The position numbers and the translations under genes are program-made. Shown one piece after another: positions 8,661 to 17,664 of a stretch of 64,000 bases of DNA (positions within the stretch are counted from its first letter, which is position 1; the number at the start of each line of letters is the position of its first letter). This DNA is from Candidatus Gastranaerophilales bacterium. GTDB taxonomy: Bacteria > Cyanobacteriota > Vampirovibrionia > Gastranaerophilales > Gastranaerophilaceae. The stretch spans positions 15,250 to 79,249 of the forward strand of contig CAAHDT010000043.1 of NCBI GenBank assembly GCA_900770525.1, in the 5' to 3' direction. The notes under the pieces were generated by a model. That model was not told the origin of the DNA, did no database searches, and worked only from the letters and a program-made list of their open reading frames with translations.

Positions 8661-9323
8661 ATGAATAAAAAAATAGCATTTACATTGGCGGAGGTGCTTA
8701 TAACATTGGGGATTATAGGAATTGTTGCAGCATTGACTATACCACAATTAATTGCAAAGCATAAAAAAGTTGTAGTTTCGACGGCACTAAAAAAGTTTTC
8801 AACAAGCCTTCAAAACAGCACAATACGTGCAAATTATGATAATGGAGAAGTTGGTTTAACAGCTAAAAATAGAGATTTCTATAATAAAGATAATCCTGAA
8901 CAAGCTGCACAAATGCTCGAAAAATATTACAAACCATATATGGCTATTACTAGTATAGAAGAAGGTACTAAAGGGGCTTTTGCTTATTTTCAAGATGGTT
9001 CTGCCATGTACTTTAGGCGTTTTCGTGAAGATGATACAACTACAACTTGGTCTGGAACTTATGTTTACTTCTGCCCTAACGGTAAAGATTGCAGAACCTT
9101 AGATGAGAGTAATGAAAATCTGGCTAATCTAATTGGGAAAAAATTATTTGTTTTTTTTAATAGTGGGAATGTAACTTGGGCACTAAAAAAATATACGAGG
9201 GACGAATTATTGGAAAAATGTAAAAATCCTGGTGTTACTCCAGAACATTCAGAATTCTGTACCGCGCTTATTATAGGTGATAACTGGGAAATAAAAAGTG
9301 ATTATCCGCGTCGCTTTTGGTAA
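8661..9323 (+). CDS. Type IV prepilin-like protein (N-methylation leader)
   Basis: The N-terminus KKIAFTLAEVLITLGIIG is a class III signal: a short basic leader, a cleavage site before Phe, Glu at +5 of the mature protein and a hydrophobic assembly helix. The mature domain is about 190 residues. It has a cysteine pair in CPNGKDC and a C-terminal block with Cys, LI, NWEI and SDYP, matching the end of the prepilin at 54030. It is likely a pseudopilin of a type IV pilus, secretion or competence machine; the machinery itself is not in the window. GGAGGG precedes the ATG. Confidence 0.88.
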   Translation: MNKKIAFTLAEVLITLGIIGIVAALTIPQLIAKHKKVVVSTALKKFSTSLQNSTIRANYDNGEVGLTAKNRDFYNKDNPEQAAQMLEKYYKPYMAITSIEEGTKGAFAYFQDGSAMYFRRFREDDTTTTWSGTYVYFCPNGKDCRTLDESNENLANLIGKKLFVFFNSGNVTWALKKYTRDELLEKCKNPGVTPEHSEFCTALIIGDNWEIKSDYPRRFW

Positions 9324-9344
9324 ATATAACCAATTATTAATTAT

Positions 9345-9373
9345 TTGGCATTTAATTTGCAAGCCTATATAAT
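9345..9373 (+). promoter_or_regulatory. Promoter with near-leaderless spacing
   Basis: TTGGCA, 17 nt, TATAAT, ending 9 nt before the ATG at 9383. There is no Shine-Dalgarno between promoter and start. Confidence 0.6.
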
Positions 9374-9382
9374 TTAATTATT

Positions 9383-10681
9383 ATGAAAAAATATGATTTA
9401 ATAGTTGTCGGTGGGGGGACTGCCGGTTGTGCGGCTGCTTATACGGCAGGGAAATTAGGACTAAAAACATTAATTATAGAAAAAAATATTCATCTTGGAG
9501 GAACGATTACATCCGGTCTTGTTGTTCCCGCAATGAAATCTTCTGATAATCAAATTAATACAGATTTTTATAACGATTTAATTGATGAGTTGTATAAAAT
9601 CGGTGGTCAAGTCACATATCAAGGCAATAAGGGGTGGTTCAATCCCGAATTAATGAAAATTGCTCTCGATACACTGATGGCTAAAGCGAATGTTGATGTG
9701 TTTTTTGATACTCATATAACCTCTATTGACTACTCGGACTCCATGATAAAATCTATTACAATATCAAAAGAAATCTTATCGGTATATAACGGAAAGCTAC
9801 AAGCAAAGCAAAAAAGGTTATCTGAACCTATCGTTACGAGATATGTTGTAGACGCAACAGGAAATTGTGAAATTGGCAAATTTTGTGATTGTAAATTTTT
9901 AGAAAAAAAATCTGAAAATCAACCGGTAAGTCTGCGATTTATAATGAGCGGAATTGATTTAAAAGCATTTGGCAAATGGCTTTTAAAAATAGATTCTGAC
10001 AGAAATGTTACAACTGTAGAAGAAATTAACGGTCAGACTCACCTTTCTACAGCCTACACGTGGGATAAGGACAAAAATTGGGCTCTTAGACCTTATTTTG
10101 AGGATGCAGAGGCAAAAGGACTCTTAAAACCGCATGACAGTAACTATTTTCAGGTATTTACCGTTGCTGGAATGCCCGACAGCTTAGCTTTTAATTGTCC
10201 TCGAATTATCGATTACAACGAGGCTTTAGCGGTAAAAGATGCTTCAAAAGCCCTAATATTAGCGCGAAAAACTATATTAAGACTGAGTAATTTTTGCAAA
10301 ACATATTTTAAAGGTTTTGAAAACGCTTATATATCTAATATTGCGGATATGCTTGGGGTGAGAACTTCTCGAAGGATTAAAGGAAAATATATTTATACCC
10401 TGGAAGATGTTACAAGTGGGAAAAAGTTTGAACATCCTATTGTAGTTGCGAATTATCCCGTTGACGTACATTCAAAAAAACAAGGCAAATCAACCTTAAA
10501 ACTTGTGCAAGATTATCAAATTCCATTGGAAGCTATGATGTCTGCGGATATAGACAATTTGTATGTTGTAGGACGCTGTATTTCTGCGGATTTTATGGCA
10601 CAAGGGGCTTTGAGAGTCCAGACTAGCTGCTTTTCTATGGGAGAAGGAGTCGCAAAACATATTGCAACCATTTGTAAGTAA
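9383..10681 (+). CDS. FAD-dependent oxidoreductase (FAD-binding dehydrogenase family)
   Basis: The N-terminal Rossmann signature is IVVGGGTAGCAAAYTAGKLGLKTLIIEK with a GGT loop and terminal Glu. A HLGGTITSGLVVP segment follows and a C-terminal FAD contact block LYVVGRCISADFMAQGALRVQ. This architecture is that of the FAD_oxidored (Pfam PF12831) family, whose substrates are mostly unknown. The length of 432 aa is normal. It has no signal peptide. It is convergent with the pyridine nucleotide-disulfide oxidoreductase gene, with 6 nt between the ends. Confidence 0.85.
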   Translation: MKKYDLIVVGGGTAGCAAAYTAGKLGLKTLIIEKNIHLGGTITSGLVVPAMKSSDNQINTDFYNDLIDELYKIGGQVTYQGNKGWFNPELMKIALDTLMAKANVDVFFDTHITSIDYSDSMIKSITISKEILSVYNGKLQAKQKRLSEPIVTRYVVDATGNCEIGKFCDCKFLEKKSENQPVSLRFIMSGIDLKAFGKWLLKIDSDRNVTTVEEINGQTHLSTAYTWDKDKNWALRPYFEDAEAKGLLKPHDSNYFQVFTVAGMPDSLAFNCPRIIDYNEALAVKDASKALILARKTILRLSNFCKTYFKGFENAYISNIADMLGVRTSRRIKGKYIYTLEDVTSGKKFEHPIVVANYPVDVHSKKQGKSTLKLVQDYQIPLEAMMSADIDNLYVVGRCISADFMAQGALRVQTSCFSMGEGVAKHIATICK

Positions 10682-10687
10682 GCAACC

Positions 10688-12043
10688 TTATCTTTCGACT
10701 TTGCTCCGAAGAATTTGAGCTGCGTTAAGTAGAGGATCAATAGTTGGTGCATATGGTGGAGCATAGGTAATATCATTCCGCTCAAATTCATCCACAGTTA
10801 ACCCTGCAAGCAATGCTGTCGTAAGCGTATTAATTCGTTTATCACTATCGCCAACACCTACAGCTTGACCACCCAGTAACTTACCGGTATGCTTTTCAGC
10901 GACAATTTTCAAAGTAATATTATTTGCATCCGGCATATAGCCTACTTTATCATTTTTTGTAACTAAAGCCGCAATAGTTTCATAACCAAATCTTTCGGCA
11001 TCTTTTTGAGTTAATCCTGTCATAGATATTGTAAGGCGCATGCACCTTGTTACAGCGGAAGAGAGAACCCCATGGAATTCTTCAAAACCACCGCAAGCAT
11101 TAATTGCGGCACAGCGACCTTCTTTATTTGCATTAGAACCTAACGGCATCCAAACAGGAGTATTGGTTATAATTTGATTTTCTTCACAGCAATCACCACA
11201 TGCATAAATATCTTGAACAGATGTTTCCATACGTTTGTTAACCTTAATAGCTCCGGTAATCCCTATTTTTATACCTGCATCAAATGCTAATTCTGTATTA
11301 GGACGAACTCCTGATGCGATAATCACTAAATCAGCATCATAAACATTTCCACTATTGGTTTCAACAGATAAAATACCATCCGAATCACCACAAAATTCTG
11401 TAACAGTTTGTCCTGTTATGACCTCAAAATTATTATCTTTTATTGCTAATAACTGTTCTTTTACAATTTCAGACATATCTTCATCTAAAACAGGCATTAA
11501 ATATGTTCCACGCTCAATCAGGGTTGTATAAATATTATGGCGATGTAGAGCCTCTAACATCTCTAATCCGATATAACCTCCACCAATTATGACGGCGCGT
11601 TTTGTGTGTTCGAGTTGTTTTCTTATATTAATTGCATCTTCAATTTTTCTGACTGTAAAAATATTTTTAAAGCAATTATTTTTAATCGGAGGAATTATCG
11701 GGCTTGCCCCGGTTGCAATAATCAATTTATCATAAGTATCTAATAAAGATACCTTATTTTGCATGTCATTAACTAAAATTTGCTTTGATTCAGGAATAAT
11801 TTTCGTAACTTTATGTTGAAGGTTGACGTTTACTCCACTTGCCCTAAACTCTTCTGGCGAGCGAACCAAAAGGGTTTGATAATCGTCAAAATTACCTTCA
11901 ATAAAATACGGTATTCCACACGCTGAATACGAAATATGCGTGTCATCCGTGTAAATAGTTATTTCTGCATCCGGAAGAATTCTTTTAGCTTTTGCAGCAG
12001 CCTTGGCTCCCGCTGCAACCGCACCTATAACAATAATTTTCAT
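10688..12043 (-). CDS. CoA-disulfide reductase / NADH oxidase-type flavoprotein
   Basis: Pyridine nucleotide-disulfide oxidoreductase with a single active-site cysteine. The FAD loop is IVIGAVAAGAKAAAKAKR, the Cys sits in SYSACGIPYF (Cys42), the NAD(P)H loop is AVIIGGGYIGLEMLEAL and the second FAD motif is VQDIYACGDCCEE. The SxxCGxPY context is typical of CoA-disulfide reductases and Nox-type NADH oxidases, which handle thiol redox balance or oxygen. The length of 451 aa is normal. A TATACT box lies 6 nt before the ATG and no ribosome binding site is visible. Confidence 0.9.
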   Translation of the reverse strand: MKIIVIGAVAAGAKAAAKAKRILPDAEITIYTDDTHISYSACGIPYFIEGNFDDYQTLLVRSPEEFRASGVNVNLQHKVTKIIPESKQILVNDMQNKVSLLDTYDKLIIATGASPIIPPIKNNCFKNIFTVRKIEDAINIRKQLEHTKRAVIIGGGYIGLEMLEALHRHNIYTTLIERGTYLMPVLDEDMSEIVKEQLLAIKDNNFEVITGQTVTEFCGDSDGILSVETNSGNVYDADLVIIASGVRPNTELAFDAGIKIGITGAIKVNKRMETSVQDIYACGDCCEENQIITNTPVWMPLGSNANKEGRCAAINACGGFEEFHGVLSSAVTRCMRLTISMTGLTQKDAERFGYETIAALVTKNDKVGYMPDANNITLKIVAEKHTGKLLGGQAVGVGDSDKRINTLTTALLAGLTVDEFERNDITYAPPYAPTIDPLLNAAQILRSKVER

Positions 12044-12049
12044 ACATAC

Positions 12050-12055
12050 AGTATA
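12050..12055 (-). promoter_or_regulatory. -10 box with leaderless spacing before the CoA-disulfide reductase gene
   Basis: TATACT on the minus strand, 6 nt from the start codon. The -35 is only an A/T-rich sequence, so this assignment rests on the -10 and the spacing. Confidence 0.4.
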
Positions 12056-12102
12056 AAAAACAGAATTTTAATTAAAATTCCCCAAGAAGATAATATCTCA
12101 AT

Positions 12103-12243
12103 CTAATTGATACCTGATACATTTAAAATAGACTGCAACATAAATGCACAGTACGCATCCATATCAGCTTGAAAATCTTCTGTACTTTCAATTAATTCTC
12201 TAATTTCTACAATAATCAAATTTTTGTCTTCTTCGTTAAACAT
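12103..12243 (-). CDS. Very small acidic protein of unknown function
   Basis: I place the start at the internal ATG at 12243 (MFNEEDKNLIIVEI, 46 aa), because AGGGG lies 8 nt upstream of it; the open frame itself extends to 12318. The peptide is acidic and probably helical. It is the last gene of a minus-strand unit after the sugar permease (gap 87 nt). No family is recognised. Confidence 0.5.
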   Translation of the reverse strand: MFNEEDKNLIIVEIRELIESTEDFQADMDAYCAFMLQSILNVSGIN

Positions 12244-12330
12244 TAAGCACACCCCTATAAGCGTATCAACGTTATAGCTATCGGCATAAATGAATAAAAA
12301 CTTTAGCGATTGTAACAAGAAATTTACAAA

Positions 12331-13212
12331 CTATTCTTCGTTATAAACAATTTTCTTTCTAAATTTCCACTGGAATAGGGTTAAAACAAGGATTATTACA
12401 AACAAGACGTAGGCAATTGCAGAAGCTTTACCAATATTAAAATACTCGAAAGCGTTTTTATAAATAGCATAAACAAGAACATTTGTACTATCTAGTGGTC
12501 CACCTTGAGTCATCAAATAGATTAGGTCGAAAACTTGAAATGATGATATTGCGGTAATTATAATAACAAAAAATATAGTTGGAGAAAGCATAGGAACAGT
12601 CACATTTTTGAAGGTGTCTATTATTCCTGCTCCATCAATTTTCGCAGCCTCAAACAAACTTTGAGAAATGCCAGATAACGCAGAGAGGAATATTATCATA
12701 TTATATCCGATTAACTTCCAAACTGAAACAATAATAAGAGCCGGCATTGCAAAATTCGTATCATAAAGCCAATTTATATGGAGATGAATAACATTATTTA
12801 AAATGCCGATATTTGGATCAAAAATCCACTCCCAAACAATCCCTATAACAATCATCGGAGTAATAAACGGTAGAAAATATGCAGTTTTAAAAAATTCGCT
12901 ACCTCTTATTTTAGCATTAAGAATTGCCGCCAAAATCAGTGGAATTATAACTCCGAACAAAGAAGTTGATACCGCAAAAACAATGGTATTTATGAGTATT
13001 TTGAAAAATACCGGCTCATTAAATATTTCTTTGTAATTTTGAAATCCGACAAATTCAATCGGATTTAGCAAATCCCATTTAGCAAAACTTAAGCCAAATG
13101 AACAAAAAACGGGGATAATTATAAATACTATAGTTCCTAATAATGCCGGTAAAATAAAAATCCAGCCGGCTACAGAAGGTGAGTTGAATAGTTTATCCCA
13201 AAATTTTTTCAT
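12331..13212 (-). CDS. Sugar ABC transporter permease, MalF/UgpA type
   Basis: An integral inner-membrane protein with about six hydrophobic segments and the EAA cytoplasmic loop ISQSLFEAAKIDGAGIIDTFKNVTVPMLSP, which docks on the ATPase. This is a binding-protein-dependent carbohydrate permease of the MalF/UgpA side. The open frame begins at a TTG (13227), but the ATG at 13212 is preferred (293 aa) because a TATAAT box ends 6 nt before it. No MalG-type partner, substrate-binding protein or ATPase is adjacent, which is unusual for this family. Confidence 0.88.
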   Translation of the reverse strand: MKKFWDKLFNSPSVAGWIFILPALLGTIVFIIIPVFCSFGLSFAKWDLLNPIEFVGFQNYKEIFNEPVFFKILINTIVFAVSTSLFGVIIPLILAAILNAKIRGSEFFKTAYFLPFITPMIVIGIVWEWIFDPNIGILNNVIHLHINWLYDTNFAMPALIIVSVWKLIGYNMIIFLSALSGISQSLFEAAKIDGAGIIDTFKNVTVPMLSPTIFFVIIITAISSFQVFDLIYLMTQGGPLDSTNVLVYAIYKNAFEYFNIGKASAIAYVLFVIILVLTLFQWKFRKKIVYNEE

Positions 13213-13218
13213 GGTATA

Positions 13219-13224
13219 ATTATA
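13219..13224 (-). promoter_or_regulatory. -10 box with leaderless spacing, inside a palindrome
   Basis: TATAAT on the minus strand, 6 nt before the permease ATG. It lies within the perfect 12-bp palindrome GTATAATTATAC (13214-13225), so a TATAAT also reads on the plus strand. Confidence 0.4.
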
Positions 13225-13254
13225 CAATAAAGTAGAAGATTAGGGAGATAATAT

Positions 13255-14730
13255 ATGGAAAATAAATTTAATCATGCATTTGGTAAAAATGATATTCGTG
13301 GAATATATGGTGAAGATATAACAGAGGAATTATTCTTTAATGTTGGTAGAGGTTACGTTAAATATTTGAAGGAACAATCTAAAAAAGATGAAAAATCAAT
13401 GTATTTAACTGTTTGTATGGATGCAAGAACACATTCTCCAAATCTTTCACATGCTCTACAAGCCGGTATTACATCAACAGGCGCACATGTTATTGATTTA
13501 GGGCTTGCACCTACTCCTATTGGTTATTATTCTGAAACTGTCGGTGTTCCGTCTGACTTAACTAACGGTGAAAAAGTTATTGCAGCCTGCATTATAACAG
13601 CAAGCCATAACCCAAAAGAATACAATGGTTTGAAGATGACATACAATGGTCAAACTTTGACAGAAAGCCAAATTAAGGAGCTTAAGGACGTTACACTTAC
13701 TAATTGGACAAATAATATTCAAGAAGCAGATAAAAGCTTAGTTCAAAAATACAACATTATTCCTGCATATATTGAAGATATGAAATCAAGATTTGGAACA
13801 ATCGGTAAAGGAGTTAAAGTTGTAGTTGACAGTGCAAACGCAACAGGTGGGATTGTAGGACCTAAATTATATAGAGAATTAGGATGTGAGGTTGTTGAGC
13901 TTTTCTCTGAACCTGACGGAACTTTCCCTAACCACCATCCAAACCCAAGTGTTGAAAAAACTCTTGATACCCTAAAAGCTACCGTTATAAAAGAAAATGC
14001 CGACATTGGTATTGCTTATGACGGTGACAGCGACAGAATTGGGGTTGTAGACAACTGCGGTAAATACTTAACAGGCGATAAATTATTACTTGTTTATGCA
14101 GAAGAACTTGTAAAAAAATGCAAAAAAGACAATGTTATTCCGACAGTAGTAAGTGAAGTTAAGTGTTCTCAAGTTCTATTTGATACAATCGACAAAATTG
14201 GCGGTCACTCTGTTATGTGCAAAACAGGTCACGGCTACATTAAAGCTAAAATGCGCGAAACCGGTGCTATATTAGCCGGCGAAATGAGCGGTCACACATT
14301 CTTCAAAGACAGATACTTCGGGTTTGATGATGCGATTTACGCAGGTTGCAGAATTATTGAAATTATAGCTGAAAACAAACAAAATAATCCGAATTTTACA
14401 ATTGGTGATTTGTTAAAACCGTTTGATGAGGTGTATTCTTCACCAGAACTTCGTTATCCATGCCCAAATGAGTTGAAAAAGTCAACTCTTGAAGCTATCA
14501 GCAAAAAAATCGATTCAGATAAAAATGTATTTGGTACTGAAATCAAGGATATTATCACCCTAGACGGTATGAGAGTTGTTTTTGACGGAGGTTTTGCTCT
14601 AATCAGACAAAGCAATACTGAACCAGTATTTACGCTAAGATTTGAAGCCCGAACTAAAGAAGAATGTGAAAAACTTCAAAATGCAATGACTGGCATGCTT
14701 GATAGTATTTTGAAAACAACTGTTAAATAA
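13255..14730 (+). CDS. Phosphomannomutase/phosphoglucomutase
   Basis: Alpha-D-phosphohexomutase interconverting hexose 1- and 6-phosphates for nucleotide-sugar and glycan supply. Key motifs are present in order: GKNDIRGIYGEDI, the phosphoserine loop TASHNPKEYNGLK, the metal-binding DGDSDRIG, the sugar-selectivity loop GEMSGH and the phosphate-binding RQSNTEP near the C-terminus. The GEMSGH form is seen in PMM/PGM enzymes acting on both mannose and glucose phosphates. The length of 491 aa is normal. AGGGAGAT precedes the ATG. Confidence 0.94.
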   Translation: MENKFNHAFGKNDIRGIYGEDITEELFFNVGRGYVKYLKEQSKKDEKSMYLTVCMDARTHSPNLSHALQAGITSTGAHVIDLGLAPTPIGYYSETVGVPSDLTNGEKVIAACIITASHNPKEYNGLKMTYNGQTLTESQIKELKDVTLTNWTNNIQEADKSLVQKYNIIPAYIEDMKSRFGTIGKGVKVVVDSANATGGIVGPKLYRELGCEVVELFSEPDGTFPNHHPNPSVEKTLDTLKATVIKENADIGIAYDGDSDRIGVVDNCGKYLTGDKLLLVYAEELVKKCKKDNVIPTVVSEVKCSQVLFDTIDKIGGHSVMCKTGHGYIKAKMRETGAILAGEMSGHTFFKDRYFGFDDAIYAGCRIIEIIAENKQNNPNFTIGDLLKPFDEVYSSPELRYPCPNELKKSTLEAISKKIDSDKNVFGTEIKDIITLDGMRVVFDGGFALIRQSNTEPVFTLRFEARTKEECEKLQNAMTGMLDSILKTTVK

Positions 14731-14968
14731 AAAGCTGTTCGTCAGACATTAATTCTGCTGCACTGTACCCGAGAGCGCGGGAAATTCTTTCCACAACATC
14801 AAGTGTAGGTGAGCAAAGCTGCCCTTCTATTTGTGATAGGGTAGATTTGCCAATACCTGCAAATTTTGCCAGTTGCTCTTGCGAAAAACCGCGCCTATGC
14901 CGTTCAAATTTTATACGCATTGCAAACGTTTGTGCCAGTCTGGATATTTTTTCAGTTCGTTTTTTCAT
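14723..14968 (-). CDS. XRE-family transcriptional regulator
   Basis: An 81-residue single-domain HTH_3 protein: RIKFERHRRGFSQEQLAKFAGIGKSTLSQIEG, then SPTLDVVERISRALGYSAAELM. The helix-turn-helix is complete and there is no sensor domain. Its last 8 nt overlap the end of the convergent phosphohexomutase gene. A TAATAT box ends 6 nt before the ATG and no Shine-Dalgarno is seen. Confidence 0.88.
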   Translation of the reverse strand: MKKRTEKISRLAQTFAMRIKFERHRRGFSQEQLAKFAGIGKSTLSQIEGQLCSPTLDVVERISRALGYSAAELMSDEQLFI

Positions 14969-14974
14969 GGCTTT

Positions 14975-14980
14975 ATATTA
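14975..14980 (-). promoter_or_regulatory. -10 box with leaderless spacing before the XRE gene
   Basis: TAATAT on the minus strand, 6 nt from the ATG at 14968. TTGCTT lies 18 nt upstream of it as a plausible -35. Confidence 0.45.
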
Positions 14981-15002
14981 ACACAATTAATTCAACTTAA
15001 GC

Positions 15003-15036
15003 AAAAAAAAACCTGATTTTAGGGGATAAAATCAGG
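15003..15036 (-). terminator. Intrinsic terminator of the 55-aa gene
   Basis: Perfect 10-bp stem (CCTGATTTTA with TAAAATCAGG), 5-nt loop and, in the minus direction, a run of nine T. The T run is only on the minus-strand side, so it serves the small gene upstream on that strand. Confidence 0.9.
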
Positions 15037-15087
15037 TACAAAATTTGTAGGGGAAAAATTAATTGGAGTTATATATTAAAAAACTTT

Positions 15088-15255
15088 TTATATCAAATGT
15101 AGAGCTTGTTTATTAGCCACAGCGATAAAATTCATTTGAGCTAACAAAACTTCAGATCTATCAATAAAGTTTTCAGCTTTTGTGTTTGTTGTAACTTGGT
15201 CTTTATATAAATCAGTAAGTTTTTTATCGATTTTCTTTAAGTTAGCTACTGCCAT
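15088..15255 (-). CDS. Small protein (55 aa), unknown function
   Basis: A short gene between 15037 and 15290 on the minus strand. It has an ATG at 15255, the ribosome binding site AGAGAGG at 8 nt, 55 codons starting MAVANLKKIDKKLTDLYKDQ and a TAA at 15088, followed 50 nt later by a strong terminator on the same strand. The peptide is soluble, helical and amphipathic, with a repeated theme (AVANLKK at the N-terminus, AVANKQA near the C-terminus). Upstream lies the TATATATAAAG-type element also found before other lineage-specific genes. The complete gene layout makes translation likely; the function is unknown. Confidence 0.75.
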   Translation of the reverse strand: MAVANLKKIDKKLTDLYKDQVTTNTKAENFIDRSEVLLAQMNFIAVANKQALHLI

Positions 15256-15432
15256 CTTATTGCCTCTCTTCTTTTTGAACTCTCTGTATATATATAAAGT
15301 ATATACTCTATTGAAAATTTCAGTTTTGACTATATATCGTTACAATTCGTAACATTTAAGCAAAAAATCGTATAATAACGCAATTTTACGGCATAAAATG
15401 TTTTTATTATTGTATAGGGAAAATTGTGCAGT

Positions 15433-17604
15433 ATGTTAAATAATCTCAATGAATTTAATAAACTTCCTTTTGGCAGCGGGACTGCAAACTTTGGTATGAC
15501 ACTGCAGTCTTCTAATGCTCAGCCAACTCCTTCAATGCAAGCAGATATTAATGCAGCAGCTATAAAACAAGCTGCCGGAGATAACTATATCGCAAACAGA
15601 GTTAATGCATTTTCTGAAGTTGATCCGCTTCTACAAGCTGGAATTGCCGTCCCTGTTTGGGCTGCAATTAATCAGGGGATGGACAGATATTTAAAATACT
15701 GTGGTGGAGATTACAGTAAATCTATTCCTGGGAGAATTGGAAACTTTGGGGATAAAATTAGCAACTTTTTCACCCAAAATAGTGCTGCTAAAGGTATAAA
15801 CAAGCAACTTAATAAGATTGGAAGATTTTTTAAACGTAATGTTTATGACAAATCAGGAGTAATAAGAGCTTTTGACAGAACACCATCAAAAGCTGAATTG
15901 CCTATTGCCGTACAGCAAGCAGAAGGCTTAAAGGGGATGATTTTACACGACAACTCATTCCTTGATTCATTTATTAATCCTGTAAAATCTGCAAAAGATT
16001 TAGATACTCTAGGTGCTTCAAAGGCTGATATTACGAGAATAGAAAATCTTTTAAAGAAAGCTGGCACAGCCCAAGAAAAACAATTAATCTTACAGGCAGA
16101 AGAATTAAAATTATTAGACCCAACACTAAGTGAAAAAACAGTCAGAGCATTCAAATACAATGCAAGCCCTGAAAAAAGAGCTGAAATTCTCAAGAACTTA
16201 AAAATTAAAGCTTTAGGGTTTGATGATGTTGCACAATTTACAAAGATAAAAGAAAATCCACTTAAATATGCAGATGAATTTCAAAATGCATTATCTAAAT
16301 CAAAGAAAAATATCTTTGTAAAAGTTGATTATTCTGATAAAAACTTATTTAGCAAAGTTAATGGAGAACTTTTTGGAAGAAAAATAAATCTTTCAGAAAT
16401 ATTTAACAAATTGCAATCATCTAAAGGACTTGCTAACACAATGCATAGTTCTAAACTTGGCAGAACACTATCTAAGTGGTCAGGCATGATTATGGAAGGT
16501 GCAACAAGCCGTATTTCCGGTGGTAAAATAGCTGCTATGATGCAGGCATATTTTGTTGCAGAAGCTCTTATTATGGCAAACAAACAAGAGTCCACAGGTG
16601 ATAAATTCAAGTCTTTTGCTGAAAGAATGACTGAACTTGTCGGCTTCTTTGTATTTATGCCACCGGCTATTCAATTAATGCACAAGATAGGTGGTTTGCA
16701 ATATAGCGGAATGACAAAAGAACAAATTGAATTATACAGAAATGCAGTAAAAGAATTCAATGAAAAAGTTGTTAACTGCGCTTTTGCAAACAAAAAAGAA
16801 TACAAAGCAGCAAAAAAAGTTCTTAGAAGTCAATTCAGACCTAAGACTAAAAATCCGTTTGTATATATGGCAAGAAAAGCTGCTGATATTCTTACAGTCG
16901 GCTTGGAACAAATTCGTCCTTATACAAAACATAAGCAAAAACAAGTTAACCTTTGCATAACTGAAATTTTGAAAAATCCATTGCAATATATCAAAAATAT
17001 TGGACCAAGACTTAAAGATTTCGCTTGCAACCCTAAATACTGGTTAAAGCAAATGGCAGGTTACCCAATGAGATTTGCCCTTCCTATGCTTGTATTTATA
17101 CCGTTCTTTAATAAAATTGCAGTTAAGGCATGTCATGCAGTAGTTGGCAAACCTAAGTATTCTATCTTAGACAAAGAAAAATTTGAAAAAGAACAGGAAG
17201 AACAAGCTGCAAAAGCTGCTCAAATGGCGGCTGCTCAGCAAGCTACAAGCCAAGTAAGCGGAACTACGGCTCCATCCCAAAGTAGTAATTTATTGGACAA
17301 ATATAAAACAGCGCAAATGACAAGTTCTACCAGTGGTGGAAATTTGTTAGATAAATATAAAAAACAACAAGCTCAAACAAAGCCTGCTCAAATATCCAGC
17401 ACCGGACAAGTAAAACCAGAAGAAAAGAAGGAAGAAAAAACAGAAAAAGTAACTCAACCGGAAGGTCACCAAACTATTCATAAATATATTCCTTCTCCGG
17501 AAGGGGTAAAAATTGTTGAAAAGAAACAAAACCTGTCAGAAGTTGATGCAGCACTAAAGCGAGCTGATATTGCTGAAAAAATGGCAATTAAAGAGCTCGG
17601 CTAG
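15433..17604 (+). CDS. Large lineage-specific protein with Lys-rich C-terminal repeats
   Basis: About 723 residues with no recognised domain. The open frame starts at a TTG (15424), but the ATG at 15433 suits the AGGGA at 15416 better. Hydrophobic segments lie near residues 70-85, 400-420 and 550-570. The last 170 residues are low-complexity (Ala, Gln, Lys, Ser, Thr) and contain two copies of NLLDKYK separated by about 19 residues. The N-terminus is polar and lacks a signal peptide. It could be a surface or envelope scaffold protein, but nothing proves this. Confidence 0.72.
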   Translation: MLNNLNEFNKLPFGSGTANFGMTLQSSNAQPTPSMQADINAAAIKQAAGDNYIANRVNAFSEVDPLLQAGIAVPVWAAINQGMDRYLKYCGGDYSKSIPGRIGNFGDKISNFFTQNSAAKGINKQLNKIGRFFKRNVYDKSGVIRAFDRTPSKAELPIAVQQAEGLKGMILHDNSFLDSFINPVKSAKDLDTLGASKADITRIENLLKKAGTAQEKQLILQAEELKLLDPTLSEKTVRAFKYNASPEKRAEILKNLKIKALGFDDVAQFTKIKENPLKYADEFQNALSKSKKNIFVKVDYSDKNLFSKVNGELFGRKINLSEIFNKLQSSKGLANTMHSSKLGRTLSKWSGMIMEGATSRISGGKIAAMMQAYFVAEALIMANKQESTGDKFKSFAERMTELVGFFVFMPPAIQLMHKIGGLQYSGMTKEQIELYRNAVKEFNEKVVNCAFANKKEYKAAKKVLRSQFRPKTKNPFVYMARKAADILTVGLEQIRPYTKHKQKQVNLCITEILKNPLQYIKNIGPRLKDFACNPKYWLKQMAGYPMRFALPMLVFIPFFNKIAVKACHAVVGKPKYSILDKEKFEKEQEEQAAKAAQMAAAQQATSQVSGTTAPSQSSNLLDKYKTAQMTSSTSGGNLLDKYKKQQAQTKPAQISSTGQVKPEEKKEEKTEKVTQPEGHQTIHKYIPSPEGVKIVEKKQNLSEVDAALKRADIAEKMAIKELG

Positions 17605-17664
17605 GTATATTTTAATTTTTCACTAGCGCACAAGTAGCATCACAGCAGTTTCTTATAAAAAGAC

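Noticed and set aside
12244..12318. N-terminal extension of the 46-aa gene
   Set aside because: AGGGG is spaced for the ATG at 12243, and no ribosome binding site precedes the ATG at 12318.
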